Source of the DNA: Acanthamoeba sp. SK_2022b
Lineage: Eukaryota; Discosea; Longamoebia; Acanthamoebidae
DNA length: 64,000 nt
Reading direction: 5' to 3'
Assembly: GCA_027943245.1 (NCBI GenBank)
Contig: JANDJZ010000045.1
Span: forward strand, 124,001-188,000
Position numbers and translations under genes: made by a program. Under the pieces are notes generated by a model. That model was given only the letters and a program-made list of their open reading frames with translations. It did not search any database and was not told the origin of the DNA. Every line of letters begins with the position of its first letter. Position 1 is the stretch's first letter. Positions 44,066 to 55,118 of the stretch are shown piece by piece.

Positions 44066-44628
44066 GGTAGGCAACGCGGTGGCGCCGATGAACGACTATT
44101 AGTTGATGTTCACGTTCTTAGACAAGACACGCAGCGCAAAAACCTACCTTGCTCGTTCGACGAAGCTCTGAGGAGCCCCACGCCGTGAGGACAGCTGAAG
44201 TCGTACGCTGAAGGGAAGCCGATGAGGCGAACTGGGGTGACCCTTGCGGGCGCTTCAGAGCTATCGGCCTGTGAGAGGTTGTATAGGAAGATGCCGCCTT
44301 GCTCGTCATACTCAGGGACTGCGCGGAAGGCATTGGCACGGAAGTTGCAGACGGAGAGGAAGGCAAGCCCCAAGTCATGGTCGATGACAACGTCCTCCGC
44401 GCCCCCTTCCGCCGGGACTTTGTCCACAAACCACACAGAGCGAGCAATGAGTAAGGAGAGGTCAAGAGCACAGCGATTTGACGTACGCAGGACGCGGGTG
44501 CAGTTGAGTCGGGTTGGCTCAAATGTATCAAAGGTGTGGTGGACTATCAGCACGCGCCCAACAATAGCGGACAGGACTGCCACCAGCGCCACGCCCACCC
44601 ACACCACTCGCCCCCAGCTCCTGGCCAT
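43156..44628 (-). CDS. Paraoxonase/arylesterase-like membrane-anchored six-bladed propeller
   Basis: ATG 44628 opens with a basic residue and one hydrophobic helix (VVWVGVALVAVLSAIVGRVL), an uncleaved anchor or signal. The propeller follows: RLIGFPSAYDFSCPHGVGLL, RAFFVTNDHTTQSLLF (with the N-D that binds calcium in PON), GNGVNTSPDRSLLYVSDAG, DNIDVDKDGEVWVGAHPKFL and a C-terminal MQGHLLVGAIID-like segment. These are the blade signatures of the serum paraoxonase/strictosidine-synthase superfamily, which hydrolyse lactones or esters using Ca2+. The stop is TGA at 43156. Three introns; one carries (GT)n at 44001-44064. Substrate unknown. Confidence 0.8.
44001..44064. repeat. (GT)32 microsatellite in PON-like gene intron
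   Basis: A pure dinucleotide run on the plus strand, intronic to the minus-strand PON-like gene. Confidence 0.95.
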
Positions 44629-46574
44629 ATCTTGGTAAACAATTTTTATTTCGGGCTTCGCGTTGCATTTTCTGGGGCTTGGGGGCCCAATTTCGGGCCA
44701 ATTCCACTGTCTGGGAGTAGTGGGTATCGCCCTCTGAAAACCAAGTCTTTTGTGGTTTGTGGTCGCATCACTTAGAGACTTTCTTCTTCATCTCTATCTG
44801 CGTGACACCTCAACAATCAGTGCTTCTGAAGCAGCAAGATTGAGGTGAGCTGATCTGTGAAGCATAGCCCTGAGATTTGGCATGAAGTCACTGCAGTTAA
44901 AAAGCGTGTTGGATCTAGGGATGTGCATTTCAAGCTTAGAGGAAAGACAGGTGGTGCACTTGCCATGGCTTACCGTTGATATCCAGTCCTAGGTTGGCTT
45001 TGCATTGGCAAACACCAATACAAAGACAGATTTTTCCAGCCTTGGAATGATCTTTGCAGTGGTTTCTCTCTTCCATTTGTGTGATTACAACACCAAACCC
45101 TCTTCAGCCTTGAGATGACAACAAGAAGGAATGCCCACCCCAGCTGGTTTTGTTAAACCATCTGTAAATTTAACTTCATGTGCTCTCCACATGCCAGTGA
45201 GCCATTGAATCACCAACCACAGCACCATAGCCTATGGAGACCAGGGACATGATCCATGGCCTGCTGTTCAACTTCCTGCTGGGGTCAACCAAGGCGACCA
45301 TCAATGAGCTGCTCTTCAACTTGCTCAGGGGCAAGGAGCCCTTTTCATTGCACCATGCTTAGGAGCATGCCCAAGCCCACAAGAAGGGCAACTACAGCTA
45401 CCTCTTCTCAACCAGTTTCCACAAACATGAGGAAGCAAAAAGCACAGCAAATGCTGTGGCAAGGGCATTGTCTCCCTTCTCTTGCATGACCATGCTGTCG
45501 CTTCCCACCTTGGTGGTGGTAGCAGCACATCCAGGTGTATCCCAGATATTGAGTTGAGGAGAATTTTGGCTGTTTTCTAGTTCTGTGTAGTGCAGGTTCA
45601 TTGTCTTGCTTCTTTGCGCTGGGCTTTCCTAGCTTCTTCCCTTGCTACACCATGCTGTGGTAGGATACTGTTTGGGGGAGTTGGAAGGTGTGGCATTGCT
45701 TGCTTTCTTAGGAGGGCTGTAGTTATTGTGAAACTTATGATTGTGGCTGGGTCCAAGATCTTGGTTTGTCAGATGGCACAATCAGCAGCTTTGCACCTTT
45801 TCAACTGGGATGGACTTTTGTTCTCTGCCAATGGTTTCATCTTATTGGGCCTACTAGGAACATAAGCCACAGCTGCATGGACGCCAAAAAACAAAGGTTG
45901 CCCCACATGAGCATACTTGCATGCTTAAGCATGCTGGGCCTCAGCTGATTCATCAGTTATAGCATAGAATCCTCTACTCTCCTGCATCAAAAATGCAGTT
46001 TCCTACTATTATTCCAATCTGAAGATTTTGACAACATAAAATATGAACATTTTATCAGAGAGGAGTTGAGGGTCATTCAAAATTAAAACACTTGAATAAA
46101 TCTTTGTTGTGCTCAATTTCTATGCCCATGAAAAGTAACCTTAGGTTCATGTACACCTGATTATTGGTTGGTTAAAAAATCAATAATGGTACTTTTTGCA
46201 CTTAAATCACAAAACTACAACCAATTTAGTAGCTTTGAACCCTGACCATTTGCAAAAAGTACCATTGACTTTTTAACCAACCAAAAATCTGGTGCACAGA
46301 AGAAGTGGCATGTACAGAGTATGAAGGGTAACGTTGGGCCATGTACATGCATTTTTGGTTCATCAAATGGCACACTTTATCCTGCTTAACGCTTTTCTCA
46401 TGGCATGTCCTCTGTATCCCAGACTTATCTCAATCCATCTCTTTGCCGAGCCACACAAGCTAATCACTCCAATTGGAACTGAAAGAGGATGTGTATCTAT
46501 TTATGTTGGGCAGCGACCCTGGCGGTGCTTCGCCTTAAAATTGAGACACTGCTCGTTCAGCCACTCTCATCTTG
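44629..46574. other. Gene-free AT-rich stretch
   Basis: Nearly 2 kb without a credible gene, AT-rich for this window. Between about 45250 and 45490 a frame reads like decayed coding sequence (MIHGLLFNFLLGSTKA then LLFNLLRGKEPFSLHHA, stop, EHAQAHKKGNYSYLF), possibly a transposon remnant. A 130-bp hairpin element sits at 46162-46290. Confidence 0.45.
46162..46290. mobile_element. MITE-like inverted-repeat element
   Basis: Left arm 46163-46200 and right arm 46251-46288 are inverted repeats with a few mismatches (left ATTGGTTGGTTAAAAAATCA, right ends in TTTTTAACCAACCAAAAAT), separated by a 50-bp loop. It has no coding capacity. Clear target duplication not seen. Unrelated in sequence to the elements at 29874/30246. 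Confidence 0.6.
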
Positions 46575-47106
46575 CTAATGCTGGTCGGAGTGGTGTCTCC
46601 GGAGCATCCCGTGCCCATCGGAGGAGCTGCCATGGCGATGTAGGGTTTCGAGGTCAATACTGAACCTTTCCTTGACGTAGGGCGTGTAGACGTCCTCCAA
46701 CGGCTCATCGCTGAGGTGCTCCCGTAACTTGCCGACCTGCCCAGAGAGCAGAATAAAGAGGGTGAGCTGAATGAGGTTCATCGCTATGGACGAGCTCTGG
46801 TGGAAGCCTACCAGGTGCAGCCGATCAGGGTGGGAGCGGAAACGGTGCCAGGCATCCAGAGAGATCCATGTTTGCGTGGTGAGGTGCTTGTGCTTGTGCT
46901 CCACCGACCACAGGTGCTCGCTACCGATGAAGCCTGTAAGGGGTGAGTGCTAACATTTCATGCACAATAAACAAGGGTTGGCAGCGCGAACCATCAGCAT
47001 TCAGGGCCAGCTTTCGCAGGTCGCGCATGTGCGTCAAGAACCACGCCTCGGAGCCCTCCTTCACCCACCTCACAATGTTGGTTCGCACGAAGCCGGGTCT
47101 CGCCAT
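46575..47106 (-). CDS. Small protein with ABM-like (dimeric alpha-beta barrel) domain
   Basis: Two exons, ATG 47106 to a stop at 46575, about 150 aa. The central part reads LRKLALNADGFIGSEHLWSV, then a Trp strand (TTQTWISLDAWHRFRSHPDR). This order (helix, GFI-x-x-E, strand, W-x-S-x-x-x-x-W-x-x-x-x-x-H/S-P) is the pattern of antibiotic-biosynthesis-monooxygenase-type barrels. N-terminal MARPGFVRTNIVRWVKEG is basic and could be a mitochondrial leader. A C-terminal hydrophobic stretch (AMNLIQLTLFILLSGQVG) and an acidic tail follow. The fold assignment is from pattern only; function unknown. Confidence 0.55.
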
Positions 47107-47304
47107 GGTATTGTGCCTTGTTGTCGCGACGCACAGACACCTAGATAATTTATGATAATGTATGATGCCTAAGAATCGTGGAATGTCGGCTGAAATGTCA
47201 ATGAATAGTGGCTCAAGTGCCCGCGGCAGCTATCCGGAGGGACCAAACTTTTACTGCGCTAGCACAAAAGACAAGAGGCGGGAGGAGGTCAGGACAGAAC
47301 TCCA

Positions 47305-50300
47305 TCACTCCATCAACATCTCAACATGGATGTTGGGCGGCGGAGCTGCGGTGATGAAGGCCAGCTTCCGATTGCTGAGCAGTGGGTCCTTGGCTTGACC
47401 GGACAGTGAGGGCTGTCGCTTGGCCGCCAGGCCGACGGCCTGGCCGGCGATGCCCGACCCCGATCCGCCACCGGGCATCTCACCCGCGCCGCCCGCGTAG
47501 AGGGCCGACTCCGTGCCGGACGAAGACAGCGACGCCGTGGCGGCGTCTCGCTCCTTGTCCTTGTCGTCCTTGAAGTAGATGTTGGCCTGGCCTTCCCTGA
47601 GCCCGTCGCGCCACTTGCCTTCGAACTTCTCGCCCGACAATCCATTCACCCACACACCGGCGCCGTGCAGCTGCAGATCCGAGGGTGGCCGCGGGTGGTG
47701 AGATCGCAAAAATCCCAAGCAAAATTCGAAAAATACCAAAAACACAAGTAATAATAAAAATAATAATAATGATAAACACCGTGACCAGCAGATGACCGGA
47801 TGAGCGAGTGAAGTGAGAGGGAGGGCGGCAACATACGACGTCCTTGCGGAACTGGCCGTCGTAGGTAGAGTTGTCCGAGAAGGCGGCCTTGCCCTTGCCG
47901 TTCCGCCTGTCGTTCTTCCATTCGCCCTCGTACTTGATGAGGTACCCGGTCTTGGCGGTGTAGGTGCCCATGCCCTCTCGCACGCCCTTCTTCCACTGCC
48001 CTACATACATGCTTCCGTCCGCGTATCGCATCGTTCCCTGTGCATGCGCAAGACGTGCAAACGGTCATGTTAGTGGCTTCCCTCCCTCACTCGCTTGTGA
48101 AGAGGTGGGCGCGTACGGTGCCCTCGCGCTTGTCGTTGACAAAGTCGCCCTCGTACACGCCGTCGGCGTTGGTGAGCGTGCCGAGGCCGTGCTTCTGGTC
48201 GTTCAGGTACTGTCCCTGGTATTCCTCGATCATGAAAGACGAGTCGTGCTTCAGGTACTGCTTGTACACTCCTGCTCACCATTCCCCGGCCCTCCCCAAG
48301 TCAGCGTTTCTTCCCAAGCGCCACGCGCCATGTACAACGGGACCGTACCGATGCCATCGCGCTTGCCGCTCACCCACTCGCCTGAGTAGGTCTTGCCCGC
48401 CGGCAGCGTGAGGTGGCCCTTGCCGTGGAACTGCGCGACCGGTTGCTTAGTAAGTTGCGATAGCGCCTGCTGCCGAAGAGAGGGCGGGTGTTCGAACCTT
48501 GCCGTCCTTCCACCCTCCGGCGTACTGTACACCGGTGACACCAATGAACTGGCCCTGGCCATTGGGACAGTTTTCGGCCCAGTTGCCCTTGTAGACGTCA
48601 CCGTTGGCGAACGTCATGTCGCCCTTGGCGTGCCGCTTGCCGTCCTTCCAGCCGCCGGTGTACTTGGCGCCCGTGGGGTAGACCATCGCGCCAGCACCGT
48701 CTGCGCCGAGCAGAGAGATCGAAGTTGAATTGATAATGTGCGGTGAAACATGTGGGAGAAGGCGAACGCACTCTGCACGTCGTCCCTCCAGTCGCCTTCG
48801 AAGATCTCGCCGGTGGAGAAGACCATCCTACCGTAGCCGCTCTTCTTGTCCTCGCTGAACTCGCCTTCGTAGGTCGACCCGTGCACCTTCATCACACCCT
48901 TGCCATCTATCTACTCGCAGCCCAACGCAATAATGATGAGCAAGCGAGCCGACGATGCTCGGCTCTCTTCAATAGATGGCCGTCGCGCTTTAAACAGGGA
49001 GGCGCATGGTACCATGCCGCTTCGCCAGTCGCCCTCGTAGTAAACCGAGTTACGGAATTGGAAGACGCCCCAACGACGCTCGCCCAATTCCTGAACGGAC
49101 CGGTGCAGAAAGGAGTCAGAGAAACCAAGAAAGACAGCGGAGAGACCCGTTATCTGTGTCATGCAAGAACATGCGTGCCTTGTTGATGGGGTGCTGCTGG
49201 ATGTTCTTAGCGCCTTCCATGGCGTTTCGGATCTCCCTGAGCCATTGGGCCTTTTCCTCGGCCGTGTTGACCTTGATGTTGTACACCTTCGAAGGACCCA
49301 TTATGTCGAAGAAGTACTGATTCTTCTTATCTGTTCTCATGTGCACGTGTAAGTGCGCCCGCGCGTTAGGTCCGCCGCGTGCCAAAACTCTACTTCGTGT
49401 GCGCCGCGCGTGTGCGTGTGCGAGATTATATAAAGAGAGGAGACGCGCGATGGTACCGAGAGAGGGATCGTCCTTGAGCCAGACCAGCTCTAGCGGCCAC
49501 TGGAACTCCTTCGAGTCGGCGATGGCCTTCTTGCCCAGCTTGGACAGCTTGGACTAGACAAAGAGAGAAGTGGAGCGGCGTTAAGTCGGCGAATTCATCG
49601 GACAAAGTAGGGCGCCCGGCAACGGCGGTACCTTGGGGAAGGGGACAAGGATGTCATTGAAGATGAGGAGCTGCAGCTTGCCGCCGCCTACCGCAGCGGT
49701 GGGCAGCTCACCCTCACGCAACAGTCTCCTGTGCGCGGCCAACAGTCCTTGCTGCTCATTGTTTGGGCCGATAGGAGGAGGCAAACATCATCAGGCATCA
49801 CTGCCTGTCACGTGATCTGGCGAGGAGAGGGGCGCGTACGAAGGTGGAGTGGGTCGAGATCTCCAGCAGTCGCTGCTGCTTCTCGTACTCGTGCAGGCCC
49901 TTGTCGATCTTCACGGCGACGTCATCAACCTAAACAGAGGGAAAACGATGTCGCGTGAGATGGTGAGGAGTTTCAGCCTTCCGGGGAAGTAGAAGCTGAA
50001 GTCTGGGAATACCTTAGCAAGCGCTTGCTTGAGGAGGTTGTGATCGGGATGTTCCTGCGGGGTATGTCTGACCATGTCCTCAAGCAGCAGCTTGTATCGG
50101 GGGATGCGCTGGATGGGCATGATCAAGCAGGCCTCCACTCGAATGTCGACAAGCTCGTCCAACTCCTAATCAGTATAAGAGTGCAAAGTTAAGGGGGGCC
50201 AAGAAAGCGGAAAATGGGCGGGCAGCCGCATTCGTATAAGTTTGGTGGTAGGGCGACTGTAGTACCCTGACTTTGTTGCCGAAGGCCTGATCCTTCATGA

Positions 50301-53291
50301 AGTTGGTGTAGATGGAGAGCGCCGTCTCGTAGCGGTTTTCGTAGTCGGCGTACATTTTAAGGAAGGGCGCCTGAATGAAAGAGTTCGCATTTTAGCTCCG
50401 AGTTCAGGCTGTGGCTATCACACCTCATCGGGGTTATAAGTGTTGTGCGTACGATGGTCAGGAAGACGTCGCCGATGGTCTGTTCCTCGTTCCAGTTGCT
50501 GATGCACACCTCCAGACGGCTGAGCAGCTCCTCATTGAGCGGAAGGATGGAGGGCAGGGTGCTGAAGATCTTGTTGATGCCCTCGACAGTAAGCTTCGTC
50601 GAGGGGTTCTCCACCAACTGGGCCGCGCAAAGCTCCAGCAGCGGCTGGTGGTAGACCTGGATCAGCCGCTTCAACGAACTGATGTAGCTTCGCTCCGTCT
50701 CGATGATCTCGTTGGAGATCTTCGTTCTTCGCTCTGGCACGCGCAACTACGTTTTGAGAATCGCACACATTACACTAACCGGGGGAGAGGTAAGCCTACC
50801 GAACGGAGTCTCGGGTTTCTTGGGCGGGGGTGGAGGCAGCATCTCTTCGGGTGGGGCGGGCAGCTCATCGAAGCTAGGCGGCGTGGGCGCGGAGGAGGCG
50901 AGGATGGGCAGCGCAATTCCGCCCATAGGTATGCCGTGCATCGTGTAAGGCCTGGTCATGCGTGCGTTGGCTAACGGTGAGCAAGAAGTGGGCCAAGGAC
51001 GAACGTCAATCGAGAGAAGGATCGCTGATGGCCATCATACCGAACGGGAGGCGTGAAAGGCGCAGCGGCCTCTTCTGTGTCCTCCTCGGAGTTGGCTCCG
51101 TCGGCAGTGACATCGGACATGGAGCCCTTCCGCTTCATGCTGAACCGTGCCTTCAAGCTGGTCAGGCCTCGGTCGGGAAGCTTTTTCTCGCCGCTCTCCT
51201 CCTCGCTCAGTGCGCCTGCATTGTTTTCGAGAACAAGAGGGAACAAAACGCTCAGTCATACGACTTAAGGCGCAGGACACATCTCCAAGAAAGAGGAGAC
51301 GCACGTCCGCTGTCGGTGAGCTTCTTGCGGAGATCTTCGGGGTCCTCAGCCCTGCTGGACTTGCGCATGAGCTGATTCTCCAGCGCCTTCTTCTTGTCAT
51401 CAAAGTCTGAGGCGTTGAACGAAGCACAGTAACCCATTAGTGAGCCACTGCGCGACGCGGAAGGTTTGGGAGGGGGAGAGAACGCGAGGTGACGCACTGT
51501 CGGGATCACGTTCGGGCAAGGGCAGGGGAGGCTCGTCTGCGCTGCCGATCTCGGGGGAGTCGGTTTTGTTCTTGGGGTCCTTCTTCTTGACGATCTCCTT
51601 GAACTTGCCCATGCGCATGCTGAGACGGTTCTTGACCTTGGCGTTCTTGGCCTCCTCATCGGCCGCGCTCGGACCAGGCGACGGCGGCGAGGTCGGCGCC
51701 TCACCGCCGCTGCTCGGGCTCGACGCCCCGTTGGGTCCGAAGTTGAGCGAGGACAGCGCTGCCTGCGCCGCAGCAAAAGATGGCGATCGGGGCTACGTGG
51801 TAGGCAACGACGCGACAATGGGGTCAGAACGCGGCGCAGTCAGTTATGTCAGACAGCAGGAGTGAAGTGGTGGCGTGTACCTCCGCGCCGGGCGAGGCTC
51901 GTGGTGGCAGGGGCGAGAAGCCACCCGAAGGCGGGCGCATGCCTGCCGGAGAGGAAGCGCCGCCTGGAAATGACATCAAGACCACACCATGGGGCGTGAG
52001 TGCGTGTGGAACGCATTCCAGCTTCGACGAAAGCCAGCGAAAAACAACAGGATGCTACCAGAGGGGCTGAGCGGCGGAAGGTTGGACGGCATGGTGGGGG
52101 GCACGGGCGGCGAGGCGCCAGGGGCCATCGACACCGGTCGCCCTCCTGGGCTCCCCGGAGGCAACGGTCGAATACGTCCGTCTGCGCACCCTCTGAAGGT
52201 GAGCGAGAGGGAAAGGGAAGGCCCATGGCCATCGCCACCAGAAGAAGATCGAGGAAACGCACTGGGCATGATGACGGAGCCGCCGCCGCCGATGGGGGGA
52301 GGAGGCGGAGGCGGGAGGTCGAGAGCGGAGAGCGGAGGGAGCGCGTCGGCAGAATCGCGAGAGGGAATGGAGGGAGGGAGATCGGGCGGCGGCACACTGG
52401 GAGGCGGCGGGAAGGACGGCGGAGGCACGTTCGGCGGGGGCGGGAAGGACGGCGGAGGCGGGAGCAGTGACGGCGCTGACATCGAGGGCGCCAGGCCTCT
52501 TCCACGGCCGCCTTCACGACCACAACACGTAGTTAGGCCCAACACCATGTCTGCGCAGGGCGCAGAGCTTCAAATCAAGCGCGTACCGCGCCCAAAGGCG
52601 GGAGGCTCGGGCGAGGACGGGGAGTGTTCGCGACCCTGTGGCGCGGACGCGTTCAGAGGAGAGGCCCGTCCTCTTCCTCTCCCGCCTGCGTGAACACGCG
52701 TTAGAGGGTCATTTGGGGGGGGGGGCTAGCACGCGAAATGTTGTTTTCGGGGGGGGGGTACCCATGGGAGGAGCGTAGCCTGGCAGAGGCGGCAGTTCGG
52801 CGTCGTCGTTGCGAGGCGGAAGAGAGGGGGGCGGCGTATCGTCGGTAGGAGGGTCCACCAACGCGTTCACTTGGTTCACTGCTCAGCCACCCATGACGGC
52901 AAAGGAGGAGAAGAAAAGGCAACCGTTAGGGTGGGCAGCAATAAAAAGTCAAAAAAATACAATACATAACAATAAAAATAATACAAACACAACAAGGGAT
53001 TGAACTGAAGCCTTCATTTTAGAGGGCTGGGACAAGAACGAAGACGACCAATTTGGAGGGGGGGGGGGAGTCAAAGAGAAAAGTAGTACCCTTGATTCCA
53101 CCACGACCGCGGCCTCCAGGAGGACTGCCCGGAATAATAGTAGAGTGGCTCGAGCCAAGGCCCGAGGGTTGATGTGGCTGCGTGCTTCCTCCTCGTCCCC
53201 CTCGTCCACCTGGACCGCCACGACCGCCCGGTCCGAGCATGCTCTTCATCTGCTGGAGCATCGTCGGGTCCATCGACAAACGCTTGTCCAT
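47305..53291 (-). CDS. Large proline-rich / RhoGEF (DH-PH) / MORN-repeat protein
   Basis: Start ATG 53291 (MDKRLSMDPTMLQQMKSM), stop TGA 47305-47307. Order: RGG-like Gly-rich exon; formin-FH1-like polyproline exons (about 52850-52300; SFPPPPNVPPPSFPPPPSVP and LPPPPPPPIGG); Ser/Lys-rich linkers (DFDDKKKALENQLMRKSS, LTSLKARFSMKRKGSMSD); the DH domain (KISNEIIETERSYISSLKRL near 50720, NKVRVL, CLIMPIQRIPRYKLLLEDMV near 50120); the PH domain (GKLQLLIFNDILVPFPK, QYFFDIMGPSKVYNIKVNTA with KAQWLREIRNAM); then about 12-13 MORN units from 49130 to 47610 (for example YEGEFSEDKKSGYGRMVF, YKGNWAENCPNGQGQF, YVGQWKKGVREGMGTY). The tail is Gly/Ser/Ala-rich. About 20 introns; I did not resolve all of them in the proline-rich part, so one or two neighbouring short genes there cannot be excluded. 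Confidence 0.82.
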
Positions 53292-53712
53292 GTTTGCGTC
53301 CTTCTTTGCCCAACGAGCTCTACTTTTCCCTTTCGCTACTACTTGTACACTCTTATGCTTTTGAAAAAGAAAACCACCTCGGCCGTCGGACGGCAACCAC
53401 TCGAGCCGGTGTGGTGTTCGCCTTGTGCTTACCGTCCCCGTGGGCAGGAAGTTGGGGCGGCCGTTGGGTGGTGGCGGCGCAAATTAAAAGTCGACCGCAG
53501 CTTGACGACGACACTTCCCCCTGCAACCATAGTTATTAAAAGAGATTAATATTTTCTTTTAACCATAGTTATTAAAAGAAAAAATATAACATATGGAATG
53601 GTAAGAAAATATTTTTCTCTTACATTTTTCGTTTGTATTGCTTTCGCGCTTGATTGCTCAAAGCAAGGTTGTTGTGTAAAGCAACAAAAATCAGAAGGCT
53701 CTGTGCACGAGG
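53292..53712. promoter_or_regulatory. Divergent promoter with AT-rich direct repeats
   Basis: 421 bp between the opposed starts of the RhoGEF/MORN gene and the chromo/SANT gene. AACCATAGTTATTAAAAGA occurs twice, at 53525 and 53561, with AT-rich sequence after each. No gene seen. Confidence 0.5.
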
Positions 53713-54346
53713 ATGGTACGGAAGAAGAGAGCGTCTAGGATGTCTACAGTACGTCAACACCTGGGGTTGTTGTGTACATGTTCGCTCATTCATCCAATCT
53801 GGTACTGAAACGAAGGGGCTGCAGGGCCCACGCACGCCTGTTGTTGCCAACAGGGTCGCCCACGATGAGGAGTACGAGGTCCAGGTGCGTCGACTCCACT
53901 CCCACCCGTGGAGAGCTTGGCTCCTGATCTGTACTCGACCCAGGTGCTACGCACGAGAGTGGTGAATGGCGTGGAGGAGTCGTTCGTGCACTGGGTCGGT
54001 TGGGGCGCGGAGCACGACGAGTGGATTCCCTCGGCCAACGTGAGCACAGTCGGGGCCGAGCAGCGGGAACCGGAGAGGAGGGAGCAGGAGCTGCGTCGAA
54101 TGCAGAAAGAGCCGAGTCTGAAGAAGGAAGAGGCCGAGAGGAAGCAGAAGGAATGGGAGGAGAAGAGAGACAAAGAACTGCAGCAGCATCAACAACAGGA
54201 GAAGGAGCAGGAGAAGGAGCAGGAGAAGGAGCAAGAGCAGGAGAAGGAGAAGGAGAAGGAGAAGGAGAAGGAGAAGGAGAAGGAGAAGGAGAAGGAGCAA
54301 GAGAAGGAGCAAGAGAAGGAGAAGGAGCAGGAGCAGGAGCAGGAGA

Positions 54347-54387
<41 letters not shown>

Positions 54388-55059
54388 AAGGAGAAGGAGA
54401 AGGAGAAGGAGAAGGAGAAGGAGAAGGAAAAGGAGGAGCGCGAGGTAGCGCAGATAGGGAAAGACCAGGAGATAGAGAAAGAGAAAGAGAAAGAGAAAGA
54501 GAAAGAACGAGAGCAAGAGGGGGAGAACGAACCGAGGAGCGAAAAGCAAGTAGTCGTTCCCGACAGTCAGGAGCGGCGACGAGCGTCGCAGGGCGGGGCC
54601 AAAGGCGCTCGTGGCGCGAAGAGGAAGCGAGCCGGACACGCGGACGCAGGGAACGACCTCGACGCGAAGACGGAGCCCGGCGAAGACGAGGTAGAGGAGA
54701 GCCAAGATGGCGAGAAGACGGAAACGCAGAAGCAGAAGAAGAGAGCGCGCAAGGGAAAAGCAACAAGGACCGACCAAGGTCGAAGCGAAGATAAAAATGA
54801 GGAGGAGGAGGACGACGAAGACAATGGTGAAGAGGACAGCGACCAGGACTATGGGGTCGAGCGTGAATGGCTTCGCAAGCCGTGGACGGCTCACGAGGTG
54901 AGCCAGCTGGAGGAGGCCGCGGAAGAGGCCACCCAACTGGACGGATACGTGTCGTGGACGCACGTTGCCTCTCGGCTAGGCAACCGCACTCCCAAGTGAC
55001 CTACACCCACTCCTTCTCTTCTTGTGCATGTGGACGGACACTCAAGCAGGTCTCATGCC

Positions 55060-55118
<59 letters not shown>

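Noticed and set aside
51989..52693. Plus-strand Gly-rich frame
   Set aside because: It is antisense to the polyproline exons of the RhoGEF/MORN gene.
53947..54963. Minus-strand 338-codon poly-Leu frame
   Set aside because: It is antisense to the GAGAAG coding repeat of the chromo/SANT gene and has no domain.
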